DNA from: CBDCCV01 sp965215025
GTDB lineage: Bacteria > Bacteroidota > Rhodothermia > Rhodothermales > Salinibacteraceae
NCBI GenBank assembly: GCA_965215025.1
Contig: CBDCCV010000002.1
Location: 186,001-250,000, forward strand
Length of the DNA: 64,000 nucleotides
Direction: 5' to 3'
Numbering within the stretch: the first letter of the stretch is position 1; each line of letters opens with the position of its first letter. The notes beneath the pieces were generated by a model. It saw nothing but the letters and a program-made list of their open reading frames with translations, ran no database searches and was not told where the DNA came from. Below, in pieces: positions 1-8,781 of the stretch. Position numbers and translations under genes: made by a program.

Positions 1-925
1 GGTTCACCTTCGAGGGCGCCCAGCGCGTGACCTCGGCCAGGCGGCGCGCGTCCTCTGCGGTGTCGTTGACGCCGCGGAAGAGGCAGTACTCGTAGGTGAC
101 CTCGCGGCCCGTCTTCTCGTGGTAGTACTGGATGGCCTCCCGGAGCGCGGCCAGGTCCGTCTTCTCGCTGCGGTTGACGGGCATGATGGCCGAGCGCTTC
201 TCGTCGGACGGCGCGTGCAAGGAGACGGCCAGCCCGAAGCGCGCGCCGCTGTCGGCCACGTCTTTGATCCGCCGCGCCAGGCCCACCGTCGAGACGGTGA
301 TCCGCCGGGGCGACATCCCAAAACCCTTCTCGTGCGTGAGGATGCCTACGCTCGCCATCACGGCGTCGTAGTTCAACAGCGGCTCGCCCATGCCCATGTA
401 GACGACGTTCGTGACCGAGCGCCCGAAGCGCTCCTTGGCCACGGCGTCCATCCGGCGCACCTGATCGGTGATCTCGCCGGGCGTCAGGTTCTGGTGGAAG
501 CCCATCTGCCCGGTGGCGCAAAACCCGCACGCCATCGCGCAGCCGACCTGGCTGGAGACGCACACGGTGAGGCGCCGCGCATCGCCCGTTTCGTCGATGT
601 CGGGGATGAGGACGGTTTCGATCTCGCGGCCAGAGGGGAGGCGGAAGAGCGCCTTGCAGGTGCCGTCGCGTCCCTGGCTGAGAGCGACCTCTTCAAGCGA
701 GGGGAGCGCGGCAACGCTTTCGAGGCGCTGGCGGAACGTCTTCGGCAGCGAGGTCATCTCGGCGAAGGACGTGGCGCCCTTGCCGTAGATCCAGTGGAAG
801 AGCTGGCGTCCGCGGTAGCTCGGCTGGCCGTGCGCCTCGGCAAAGGCTTCGAGCTGCGCCTCGTCCATCGCCTTGAGGTCGGCGCGGCGCGTGGCGGGGG
901 GCGTGTCGGTAGCGGTGGGAGTCAT
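1..925 (-). CDS. rlmN: 23S rRNA (adenine2503-C2)-methyltransferase RlmN, C-terminus beyond window
   Basis: Radical SAM enzyme that methylates C2 of A2503 in 23S rRNA (and A37 of some tRNAs). Translating the minus strand from the ATG at 925 gives an unbroken frame to the window edge. It contains the CxxxCxxC iron-sulfur cluster motif (CAMACGFC, near position 530), followed by the family motifs GQMGFHQNLT and VYMGMGEPLLN. The catalytic-Cys region at the C-terminus lies outside the window, so integrity cannot be judged. The N-terminus runs MTPTATDTPP before the conserved RGRQLFHWIY segment. No other start in this frame looks better. Confidence 0.93.
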   Translation of the reverse strand, partial: MTPTATDTPPATRRADLKAMDEAQLEAFAEAHGQPSYRGRQLFHWIYGKGATSFAEMTSLPKTFRQRLESVAALPSLEEVALSQGRDGTCKALFRLPSGREIETVLIPDIDETGDARRLTVCVSSQVGCAMACGFCATGQMGFHQNLTPGEITDQVRRMDAVAKERFGRSVTNVVYMGMGEPLLNYDAVMASVGILTHEKGFGMSPRRITVSTVGLARRIKDVADSGARFGLAVSLHAPSDEKRSAIMPVNRSEKTDLAALREAIQYYHEKTGREVTYEYCLFRGVNDTAEDARRLAEVTRWAPSKVN

Positions 926-977
926 GCGGTGCCCAACGCGGCGGGGCAGGCGGGCGTTTCCTCCGCTCGTCGCCCTC

Positions 978-1499
978 TTAGCTCCGTTCCATCTGGCCGG
1001 CGGGATGCTCGGCGTCGTCCTCTTCGATCTCCTGAAAGGCGGGGTCGCCTTTGCGCTTGAGGTAGCGGTTCCAGGCGAAGACGCAGATGCCAAAGATCAG
1101 CGCCGCGCCGCCGCTCATGGCCGCGTTGAGCGCCGCGATGCGCCACTGCGTCGAAGCGATCTCGGTGACGACGACCTCTTGATCGGCGCCTGGCACCACG
1201 CGCACGGCCACCGTCTCTTTGTCCTGGAGCGGGGTGATGAGCGTGTGCGGGAGCGCCATCCGCTCCTTCTCGATGACGCTCCCGTCGGCCATGAGGACGC
1301 GCAGGCTGATCCAGTCGTACGTCACGTCCACGCGGTTCTCCTGGTGGACCTCGGTGACCTCGGCCACGGCGGGGACGCCTTCGCGGAGCGTCTGGCGCAG
1401 GTCGTACGCCACCTTAGCCTGGTGGGGCACCAGGAGGAAGAGGAACGCGGGCACGATCCAGAGCGCGCGGGCGACGAGGCGTTGCAGTTTGGAGTCCAT
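978..1499 (-). CDS. DUF3592-like membrane protein
   Basis: Protein of 173 residues with a membrane helix near residues 11-27 and another near 125-145. They flank a beta-rich extracytoplasmic segment (EVTEVHQENRVDVTYDW), which is the usual arrangement of DUF3592 proteins. The C-terminal tail is cytoplasmic and acidic (EIEEDDAEH). The ATG at 1499 (MDSKLQRLV) is preferred to a GTG 26 codons upstream, because the upstream part is basic, low-complexity and lies outside the first helix. The gene is 52 bases upstream of rlmN on the same strand. Function unknown; the family assignment rests on layout only. Confidence 0.6.
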   Translation of the reverse strand: MDSKLQRLVARALWIVPAFLFLLVPHQAKVAYDLRQTLREGVPAVAEVTEVHQENRVDVTYDWISLRVLMADGSVIEKERMALPHTLITPLQDKETVAVRVVPGADQEVVVTEIASTQWRIAALNAAMSGGAALIFGICVFAWNRYLKRKGDPAFQEIEEDDAEHPAGQMERS

Positions 1500-1685
1500 G
1501 CAGAAGACGGCTCGGTGGAAGATCGCGGAGCTTGAGCGGCGGCGAAGGCCACGGCGTGTCCTCCGCACAGCAACCAACGCATCACACGCGCCGCCGGATG
1601 CCGGCTTAGGCAGCTTTTCACGCCGTTAGAGCTGGCCGGACACCGCCGGTTACGAGCCAGCGCTCGCGCGAGAAAGCCGTGCCGT

Positions 1686-2186
<501 letters not shown>

Positions 2187-2521
2187 AGCGTGGTGCTCTC
2201 CAAACAAACAAGCGACGGAACGCCAAAAAGGAGGCTTCCGCGAGCACACGTCCGTACGTCAGTGGTGCGGTGTATGAAGGTGGCGCCTCCGAGTGGTTGA
2301 GGGTGGCGGATCTGCTGCTGCCTCGGTCTGCAAGCTAAGACACGCGCGGGTTGCGAAAAAGGCTACGGGGGGCGTTTTCTCCGCGCGCGTCCAATACACC
2401 CTGATAGGCTCGTTTTCGTTCCGAACGGGTGTCCTTAGCGCTGAGGACCGTATTGACAAACCGGGCGGCGGCGTGTACTTTGCTCTTTTAAGAAACAATG
2501 AACACAACGAGAGGGGCAGCT
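2187..2521. other. Intergenic region between divergent genes
   Basis: These 335 bases separate the HNH gene (minus) from the SnoaL-like lipoprotein gene (plus). The plus-strand promoter at 2453-2482 is clear. I see no RNA gene, no strong terminator and no convincing small reading frame in the rest. Confidence 0.5.
2453..2482 (+). promoter_or_regulatory. Bacteroidota-type promoter
   Basis: TTG at 2453-2455, then 20 bases, then TACTTTG at 2476-2482. This matches the -33 TTG / -7 TAnnTTTG consensus of the Bacteroidota primary sigma factor. The start codon of the lipoprotein gene follows 39 bases after the -7 element. Confidence 0.7.
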
Positions 2522-3079
2522 ATGCAGACGGCCATGCGCATCCTGACAGGTCTTGCTTTCCTCGCGCTCAGCGCGTGCGCCACCGCGTCCGCTCCTGCGG
2601 AGGAGCCGGCAAGCAACGAGGAGGCCTCGTCTGTGCTTCAGCCGCCGAGTCCGGAAGCGCTTTCGGAAGAGATGAGGGCTGTCGAAAGCGCCGTGGACCG
2701 CTTCGGGCGGATGTGGGAGGACGAGGACATGAACACCTTCGACGCCCTTATCGCGCACGACGCCGACATGGTTATCGTGGGGACGGACACGGCGGAGTAC
2801 ATCGTCGGCTACGAGGCGTTCAGGCGCGCGCGCCAGGAGCAGTTCGACTCGTTCGACAACGTCGAGTACAACGTGGAGGACCGGGACATCAAGCTCTCGG
2901 AGATGGGCAACACGGCGTGGTTCACGCAGCGCTTCGACCTCTTCACGCTCACCGAGGGCGGCCCCGTCAGCCTCGAAGACCTCCGCCTCACGGGCGTCCT
3001 GGAGAAGCGCGACGGGCAGTGGCGCATCGTTCAGCTCCACACCTCGGTGCCCGTAGCCGGCCAGGCAGCCGAGTACTGA
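2522..3079 (+). CDS. SnoaL-like (NTF2-fold) lipoprotein
   Basis: Protein of 185 residues starting MQTAMRILTG. A signal peptide ends in the lipobox LSAC, so the protein should be a lipoprotein. Residues from about 55 on have the NTF2-like layout of DUF4440/SnoaL-like proteins: a long helix (EEMRAVESAVDRFGRMWEDED), then AHDADMVIVGTD and the closing strand GQWRIVQLHTS. Such domains bind small ligands or are catalytically cryptic, and no substrate can be inferred. The start at 2522 is chosen because GAGAGGGG lies 5 bases upstream. The ATG at 2498 would add an untypical leader. A good promoter lies just upstream. Confidence 0.75.
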   Translation: MQTAMRILTGLAFLALSACATASAPAEEPASNEEASSVLQPPSPEALSEEMRAVESAVDRFGRMWEDEDMNTFDALIAHDADMVIVGTDTAEYIVGYEAFRRARQEQFDSFDNVEYNVEDRDIKLSEMGNTAWFTQRFDLFTLTEGGPVSLEDLRLTGVLEKRDGQWRIVQLHTSVPVAGQAAEY

Positions 3080-3205
3080 GAGCCTGTTTATGGATGAGCA
3101 CTTTTCCTGAAGGTGGCCCCCTCGCCTTCCACAGCGGAAGTGACGCGCAAGACGGCGTAGGACTCGGCAGCTTCCGGGCTTGAGATTCCCCTCCAGGGTT
3201 ACACA

Positions 3206-4855
3206 TTACGGTAGGTCGTTCCACACGATCTCTCCGTCCATCGAACTGCGCGCAAAGGCATCCTCGATGCCAGCCTTAGCTGCCGGCGGGGCATCTGGGT
3301 TGAGTCTGATGTGGACCGTGACGTCCGCTCCTTCGCTGGTGACTGCGATGGATTCGACGTATTCAGCCGCTGCTTCGTAGCCGATGGTGGATAAAAATCT
3401 TTCTTTCAAAGAAGCCGGGGGTTTTCCGCTTGAAGTCACGCCAGGGACGCCATAGCTCTTGCCCGGCAGCTTGAACGTGATCGGCACCGCCATCTTCACC
3501 TTCACGGGCTGACCGTCCTGGCGGCCCGGCTCGAACTCCGCCCCCTGGACTACGCGCAACGCCTCCTCGCTCAGGAGCCGGTGCGGGCTGCGCAGCACCG
3601 TCGGGTTGATCACATTGCCTTCCTCGTCGATGACGAACTGCACAAAGACGCGGCCGTCAATGCCAGCCTTCTGCGCAAACTCCGGATAGATGATCTTCTC
3701 CTGTAAGCCTTCCAAGCCGCCGATCAGCTTGGGATCTTGTTCGGCGACCATGAAAACGTCACCCGCCATCGCGTTTGCTTCCGATTGAGGCGGCGGTGTC
3801 TCGGAGGCAGCGGCGTCGGGGTCGTCCGGCGTGACGGTGTCGGAGCAGGCGGCCAGGCCGATGCCGAGCGCCAGGAGCAGCGCGGCGAGCAGGGCGCCAG
3901 TGCGGGCAGGGTGGGGGAAGCGGCGGTTCGTGTGGGCGGTGTGTTTCATGGCTTCGATGCGGGTTTTGAGATGATGAGCGTCTTCGGTGATGGCGAGGGT
4001 GGGCAGGCGGCGCGCGCTGCCGGAGAGCGCCACGTCGCGCAAAAGAGCGGCGTAGCACGGCGGGCGGACGCTCCCGTCGGCCAGCACGGCGGCGTCGGTG
4101 GCTTCTTCGCGGCAGGCGGCGATGGAGCGCCGCAGCCTCCCCACGAGCGGGTGCGCGGCAAAGAGCGCGGCGACCCCTTTTTCGATCCACTGCGCGGCGA
4201 AGTCGCGGCGGCGGATGTGCACGAGTTCGTGCGCGAGCGTCATGCGCAGCCGCTCCGGCTCGCCGCGCAGGGTTTCGGGCAAGACGATCACCGGGCGCCA
4301 GACGCCGAACGTCATCGGCGCGACGGGCTGCGGCAGAAACACGGCGCGCACCGGGCGGCTGAGGCCCATCCCCTGCGCGGCCTCGCGGACCGTGCGTTGC
4401 AGCGTGCTGTCTGAACGCGCGGGTAGGCGGCGACGAAAGCGCATCAGCGCCGCTGCGCAGACGGCCAGCCGCCCCCAATGCCACGCAGCTACGGCAAGCG
4501 CGCCGAGCGTCAGCAGCCCCAGCGCGTGGTGGAGACCGAGCGCTTCGGTGGGCGCGGGCGCGTCGTTCGGGGAAACCGGCACAGGCGGCAGCAGAAACGA
4601 CGCGCCGCCGGGCAGCGCGCGTCCGGCCTCAGCCCCGAACGAGACCTCGGTGAGCGCGGCGACGGCCAGCCCCAGCGGTAGCGCCGCCAGGAGCGCCTGC
4701 CGTGCCCACTGCTGCACGAGCGGATGCGCCGCGCGCCACCCTTCGAGCAGCGCGTAGGCCGGCGCGGCTACGAGCGTCCACGCCGCCATCGGGAGCCAGA
4801 GGTTGGGCAGGCTCCAGGCGCCGAGGGTTTCTAAAACGTCAAGCCATGTCGTCAT
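3206..4855 (-). CDS. M56 (BlaR1-type) peptidase fused to TonB C-terminal domain, second copy
   Basis: Protein of 549 residues. Four N-terminal membrane helices surround the zinc-metalloprotease motif HELVHIRRRD at about residue 210, with the distal acidic ligand in CREEATDAAVL. This is the M56/BlaR1 sensor-protease fold. A further helix (near residues 310-335) is followed by a periplasmic region and a TonB C-terminal domain (IYPEFAQKAGIDGRVFVQFVIDEEG). No beta-lactam-binding domain is present, so the sensed signal is probably not a beta-lactam. It starts 21 bases after the paralogous gene and belongs to the blaI operon. It may cleave the BlaI-type repressor, as BlaR1 does. The TonB part suggests a link to outer-membrane transport. 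Confidence 0.85.
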   Translation of the reverse strand: MTTWLDVLETLGAWSLPNLWLPMAAWTLVAAPAYALLEGWRAAHPLVQQWARQALLAALPLGLAVAALTEVSFGAEAGRALPGGASFLLPPVPVSPNDAPAPTEALGLHHALGLLTLGALAVAAWHWGRLAVCAAALMRFRRRLPARSDSTLQRTVREAAQGMGLSRPVRAVFLPQPVAPMTFGVWRPVIVLPETLRGEPERLRMTLAHELVHIRRRDFAAQWIEKGVAALFAAHPLVGRLRRSIAACREEATDAAVLADGSVRPPCYAALLRDVALSGSARRLPTLAITEDAHHLKTRIEAMKHTAHTNRRFPHPARTGALLAALLLALGIGLAACSDTVTPDDPDAAASETPPPQSEANAMAGDVFMVAEQDPKLIGGLEGLQEKIIYPEFAQKAGIDGRVFVQFVIDEEGNVINPTVLRSPHRLLSEEALRVVQGAEFEPGRQDGQPVKVKMAVPITFKLPGKSYGVPGVTSSGKPPASLKERFLSTIGYEAAAEYVESIAVTSEGADVTVHIRLNPDAPPAAKAGIEDAFARSSMDGEIVWNDLP

Positions 4856-4876
4856 CGGTCTTCTCCGCAGGCGCGG

Positions 4877-6460
4877 TTAGTGGACGACGAGGGCTAGCTC
4901 ATCGGCGAGCGTGCTCTGGGCGAACTGCTCCTCCAGGCTTGCCTTCACAGTAGCTGGGGCGTTCGGCTTTAGCGCAATGCGCAGCGTGCCGGTGGTGCGG
5001 TTGACCTCGATCTGCTCGATGTGCTCGGCCAGCCCGTCGGCGAAGGCCTGTCGCTCGCCGTTGTGGGTGATGCGCACGCCGCCGTCCGGTGCCTCGTGCA
5101 GAGATGACGTATCGGTGGAGTCACCCTGGGCCTGCTCTGGTATGTGGAAGGTGATCGGGAGTGTCATCTGCACGCGCACCGGCTCGCCGTCTTTCACGCC
5201 GGGCGTGAACCGGGCTTTTCGCACGGCGTCGAGCGCGGCGGCTTTGAGGCCGGCATCGTCCTCGGCCGCGTTGTTCGTGGTGAAGTGGGCGACGCGCAGG
5301 TCTTCGGGCACGCCCTCAGTGCTGACGACGAACTGCACGAACACCTTCCCTTCGACACCGGCTTTTTTGGCAAGCTCCGGATACTGAACGTGCTGACTCA
5401 GCGCGTCAAGGCCGCCTTTGAGAGATGGATACTCGTCTACCTCTTGCGCAGGCGGCGCGGCGTCTTCTTGAGCGAGGGCGGCCGGCGCGGCGACCGTGCC
5501 CACGCTCAGGGCGAGGAGCAAAAGCGCGACGAGGCCGCCGAGGCGGCGCGGGGCAAGGCGGGAATCGGGAAAGGTTTTCATGGCTTCGAGGCGTTGCGTG
5601 AGTAAGGAGGCGGTGGTGATGGGCAGCGCGAGCGTGCGCGGCCCGGAGGGCGCCGCGGCAAAGCGGCACAAGAGTTCGGCGTAGCGGCGGCGATGGGCGG
5701 CGGCGCGGCGGAGCACGTCGGCGTCCACGACCTGCTCGCGGCAGGCGGCCACCGAGCGAGCGAGATGCGCGACGAGCGGGTGCGCGGCGAACAGGGCGGC
5801 GAGCACCGCTTCGGCGCCCTGCCACAGCACATCGGAGCGCCGGATGTGGATGAGTTCGTGCACGAGCGTGAGGCGGAGGTCCTCGCCCTCCAACCCTTCC
5901 GGCACGGCGGCCACGGGCCGACGCCACCCGAACGCCAGCGGCACCGCCACCTGCGCCGAGCGCACGGCGCAGACGGGCCGGCGCGTTCCCGCCGCCTCCA
6001 TTGCCGCGCGGACGATGGGCGAGGGGAGTGGTCGCCCCGTCTGAAGCCGCTGCCGAAGCCGCCGCAGGCGAAAGGCTTGCGCGACCAGGCGTGCGAATCC
6101 GAAGACGGTTCCGGCAAGCGCCGCCACTGAGAGAACGCCCAGGGCGTGCCAAGCGCTCAAGGCAGGCACGGCGGGCGCCGGAGCGGCCGAAGAGAGCGGG
6201 ACGGCAAGCGTCAGTCCGGTGACGCGGCCCAGCGCGCCGGGGGCCGCCAGCGCATAGACGCCGGCGGCGGCCACGAGGCCCAGCGGCAGCGCCCACAAGA
6301 GCGCCTGCCGCGCCCGAAGCTGCACAAACGGATGCGCGGCGCGCCATCGGTCAAGCAGGAAGAGCGTTGGCAGGACCAAGAGCGTCCACGCGGCCACCGA
6401 AAGCCAGAAAGCCGAGCTGTCAGCCCCCAGGCGATAGATCACGTCAAGCCACGTCGTCAT
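4877..6460 (-). CDS. M56 (BlaR1-type) peptidase fused to TonB C-terminal domain, first copy
   Basis: Protein of 527 residues and paralogue of the next gene in the operon, sharing the start MTTWLDV. The N-terminal membrane helices contain HELIHIRRSD near residue 208 and the distal acidic site in CREQVVDADVL. A helix at about residues 310-330 precedes a periplasmic linker and a TonB C-terminal domain (VQYPELAKKAGVEGKVFVQF). Its start overlaps the end of the BlaI-type repressor gene by 17 bases, which indicates translational coupling and a shared regulatory circuit: repressor plus protease sensor. A duplication followed by divergence of the C-terminal tails is the simplest origin of the pair. 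Confidence 0.85.
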   Translation of the reverse strand: MTTWLDVIYRLGADSSAFWLSVAAWTLLVLPTLFLLDRWRAAHPFVQLRARQALLWALPLGLVAAAGVYALAAPGALGRVTGLTLAVPLSSAAPAPAVPALSAWHALGVLSVAALAGTVFGFARLVAQAFRLRRLRQRLQTGRPLPSPIVRAAMEAAGTRRPVCAVRSAQVAVPLAFGWRRPVAAVPEGLEGEDLRLTLVHELIHIRRSDVLWQGAEAVLAALFAAHPLVAHLARSVAACREQVVDADVLRRAAAHRRRYAELLCRFAAAPSGPRTLALPITTASLLTQRLEAMKTFPDSRLAPRRLGGLVALLLLALSVGTVAAPAALAQEDAAPPAQEVDEYPSLKGGLDALSQHVQYPELAKKAGVEGKVFVQFVVSTEGVPEDLRVAHFTTNNAAEDDAGLKAAALDAVRKARFTPGVKDGEPVRVQMTLPITFHIPEQAQGDSTDTSSLHEAPDGGVRITHNGERQAFADGLAEHIEQIEVNRTTGTLRIALKPNAPATVKASLEEQFAQSTLADELALVVH

Positions 6461-6848
6461 CGGCGTCCTCCATCTCCTCGATCAGGCGGGCGATCTCGCG
6501 GCGCTCCTCTTCTGAAAGCGATTCGTGGCGGACGAGCGTTTGCACGAGCGCCATGGGCGAGCCGTGGAACACGCTGTCCATGAGCCGGCTCAAGAGGCTG
6601 TGCTGCACCTCATCGGGCGGCTGCGCGGCGGAGTACACGTACGTGCGCCCGTCCTGCCGGAAGCGGAGGTAGCCCTTTTCGGAGAGCTTCTTCATCACGG
6701 TCATGACGGTGGTGTAGGCCACGTCGCGCTCTTGGAGGATGCGCGCGCGCACGTCCGCCACCGTCGCCTCGCCGAGGCTCCACACGTGGTGGAGCACCTC
6801 CATCTCCGTCTCGCCGAGCTGGGTCAAGGATTTCTTACGTGCGGTCAT
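6444..6848 (-). CDS. BlaI/MecI/CopY-family transcriptional repressor
   Basis: Protein of 134 residues with the winged-helix N-terminus of the BlaI/MecI family (LTQLGETEMEVLHHVWSLGEATVADVRARI), the recognition segment VAYTTVMTVMKKLSEKGYL, and a C-terminal dimerisation region. Length and layout are typical. Family repressors are inactivated by proteolysis that depends on an M56 sensor. The two genes that overlap or follow it encode M56 proteins, so the trio is likely one circuit. An inverted repeat sits between the -35 and -10 elements just upstream and is the likely autorepression site. Confidence 0.93.
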   Translation of the reverse strand: MTARKKSLTQLGETEMEVLHHVWSLGEATVADVRARILQERDVAYTTVMTVMKKLSEKGYLRFRQDGRTYVYSAAQPPDEVQHSLLSRLMDSVFHGSPMALVQTLVRHESLSEEERREIARLIEEMEDADDDVA

Positions 6849-6878
6849 AACGCTCTCTTGGTTGGTTTGACTAACTCG

Positions 6879-6907
6879 ATAGTATTACTTTAATAGTAAA
6901 AGCGCAA
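6879..6907 (-). promoter_or_regulatory. Promoter with BlaI-type operator
   Basis: Read on the minus strand: TTGCGC (6907-6902), 17 bases, then TACTAT (6884-6879), a sigma-70-like promoter. The spacer contains the inverted repeat TTACT-N5-AGTAA at 6885-6899. An operator between -35 and -10 fits steric repression by the downstream BlaI-type protein. The half-site resembles BlaI/MecI operators only loosely, so the binding assignment is an inference. Confidence 0.6.
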
Positions 6908-6950
6908 GTGTCGCGTTCACCATGAACTGTAACGAAATTGTGGGCCGTGC

Positions 6951-7706
6951 TCAGCCGTCTTCGCCAGGACGCTCGTAGCCGTAGCGGTGCGCCACCTTCG
7001 CCGGGGCGGTGCCGGCGAGGTAGTGCGCCCAGAGCCGCGCGTTTTGGAGCTGCTGCCGCAGGGCGCCGTTCTGCTCGAAGCGCCGCGCCGAGGTCGTCAC
7101 CGCCTCGCTGAGGTAGCGGAAGCCGCCGCGCCGCGCCAGCCGGTGCGCCAGCTCCAGGTCCTCGAAGATGGGCCAGTCCGGGAAGCCGCCGATCTGCTCA
7201 AACACGCTCCGCCGCACAAACAGCCCACGGTCGCCAAAGGCGAGGCGGCTCCAGGGCAGGCGCGTGGCGAGGCTGTACAGCTGGAGGAGCGGCGTCTCCT
7301 GGTCAAACCTGAGGCGGAACGTGCCGGCCTCGGCCTCTGGGTCGGCGAGGGCGCGGCGGATGGCGGCGAAGCCGTTCGGCGGCAGGAGCGTGTCGGCGTG
7401 GAGGAAGAGGAGGACGCTGCCGGTGGCGCGGGCGGCGCCGGCGTTCATCTGCTGGGCGCGGCCCCGCTCCTCGGCAGTGACGACCTCGGCCTGGATCGCG
7501 GCGAACTCGCGCGTGCCGTCCGTCGAGCCGCTGTCGGCCACGATGATCTCCGTCGGGCCGGGCTGCACCTGCACGGAGACGAGCGTTTCTCCGATAAAAG
7601 CCGCCTCGTTGAGAGTGGGGATGACGACGGAGATTTTTTCTTTTTCTTCGGGCACGCGCTCGGCACCTATGGGTCGTGAAAAGCCGTCCGTCGCCCGCGC
7701 TACCAC
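6951..7706 (-). CDS. Family 2 glycosyltransferase, TIGR04283-like
   Basis: Protein of up to 251 residues with a GT-A fold: ISVVIPTLNEA at the N-terminus, the metal-binding FLHADT, and the acceptor-side segment FEDLELAHRLARRGG. The sequence pattern matches the TIGR04283 group, named after arsenosugar biosynthesis, but no arsenic genes lie nearby, so the substrate is open. The frame opens with a GTG at 7706 that overlaps the end of the DDAH-family gene by 7 bases, suggesting coupling. A GTG at 7655, just before EEKEKISVV, is an equally plausible start. Family members usually begin close to the VVIPTLNE strand. Confidence 0.8.
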   Translation of the reverse strand: MVARATDGFSRPIGAERVPEEKEKISVVIPTLNEAAFIGETLVSVQVQPGPTEIIVADSGSTDGTREFAAIQAEVVTAEERGRAQQMNAGAARATGSVLLFLHADTLLPPNGFAAIRRALADPEAEAGTFRLRFDQETPLLQLYSLATRLPWSRLAFGDRGLFVRRSVFEQIGGFPDWPIFEDLELAHRLARRGGFRYLSEAVTTSARRFEQNGALRQQLQNARLWAHYLAGTAPAKVAHRYGYERPGEDG

Positions 7707-8593
7707 ATCATCAGCTTCATGCAGAAGACCGAGCCGCCGGACTTGAGGAACTCGCCCGTGTCCAGCTCAACGGGCGTGAAGCCGGCCTCGCTGAGGCGCT
7801 CGCTCGTCACCTCGCAGCCCTCTTGGATGAGGACGTGCTCGCCGTCGGGGCAGTGCGCATTGCAGGCGAAGCGGCGCCGCGCCTCGCCTTCGGGCGCTTC
7901 CACAAGCTGCTCAAAAAAGTGGCGGAGGAGCGCGAGGCCGTCCTCGTCAAAGGCGCCGGGGTAGATGAGCGCGCTTTTCTCGTCGAGGATGCTCAGGCAG
8001 GTGTCGAGGTGGTAAAAATCGTCGTCGGCCAGGCGCAGGAGGAGGACGGGGACGCCCAGGAGCGTGGAGAGGTGTTCGTAGGCGTCCGGGTGCGTGCGGA
8101 AGCCGTGGCCGCCCCAGAGCAGCGCGCGCCCGGCGTGCCAGAGCGCATCGCCCATGCCCTCGAAGTCGGTGTCCAAACCTTCGGGCAGTTCCTCGACGGC
8201 GTAGCCTTCCTCGCGGAAGAAGCGGGCGAAGTGCGCCACCTCGCCCTTGCGCTCCTTGGCGTGCATCCGGCTCAGGACGACGCCGCGCTCGCCGCTTTCG
8301 GGCTGGTAGAAGGGGAGCGTCTGGTTCGCGCAGAAGACCATGTCCGGCAGCCCTGGCTGGCCCTCAACGACGACCGGCTCGACGCCAATCTCTTTGTACG
8401 CCGCGCGCAGCGCCTCCCACTGCCGCTTCGCTTCTTCCTTGTCCACCGTGCCGGCCTTATCTGCCATGTGCGGATTAATGACGTACTCTACGTTAAAGTG
8501 CTCCGGCGTCGTCATCAAAACGCGCCGGGGGCGCGGGAGCGTGGGCAGATCGGCAAGGGCGAAGTCGAGGTCGGCAGGGCGGCGGTAGACCAT
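7700..8593 (-). CDS. Dimethylarginine dimethylaminohydrolase-family (amidinohydrolase) protein
   Basis: Protein of 297 residues with the pentein-fold guanidino-modifying layout: substrate motifs NPHMADK and PDMVFCANQ, the acidic segment DFEGMGDALW, GGHGFRT, the catalytic histidine region YHLDTCL, and a C-terminal catalytic cysteine in GGSVFCMKL. All expected catalytic residues are present. The family hydrolyses methylated arginines, arginine or related compounds. The exact substrate cannot be told from sequence. It is followed by the overlapping glycosyltransferase gene. Confidence 0.85.
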   Translation of the reverse strand: MVYRRPADLDFALADLPTLPRPRRVLMTTPEHFNVEYVINPHMADKAGTVDKEEAKRQWEALRAAYKEIGVEPVVVEGQPGLPDMVFCANQTLPFYQPESGERGVVLSRMHAKERKGEVAHFARFFREEGYAVEELPEGLDTDFEGMGDALWHAGRALLWGGHGFRTHPDAYEHLSTLLGVPVLLLRLADDDFYHLDTCLSILDEKSALIYPGAFDEDGLALLRHFFEQLVEAPEGEARRRFACNAHCPDGEHVLIQEGCEVTSERLSEAGFTPVELDTGEFLKSGGSVFCMKLMMW

Positions 8594-8781
8594 GCGGCGT
8601 CGGCGGGTGAGGGCGAAAAGCAGAACGGCTTCCCGCCACAGAAGGCGAGAAGCCGTGTACAGAATAACCGCCTCGGGGCGATGTTTCTGCGTGCCCCGCC
8701 CATGGGGGCGTTACGATTTGGTGAGCGGGAGCGCGTTTTCTGGTAGCTTGCCCGACCCGGCGCCGGGGCAGGCGGTGTGCC

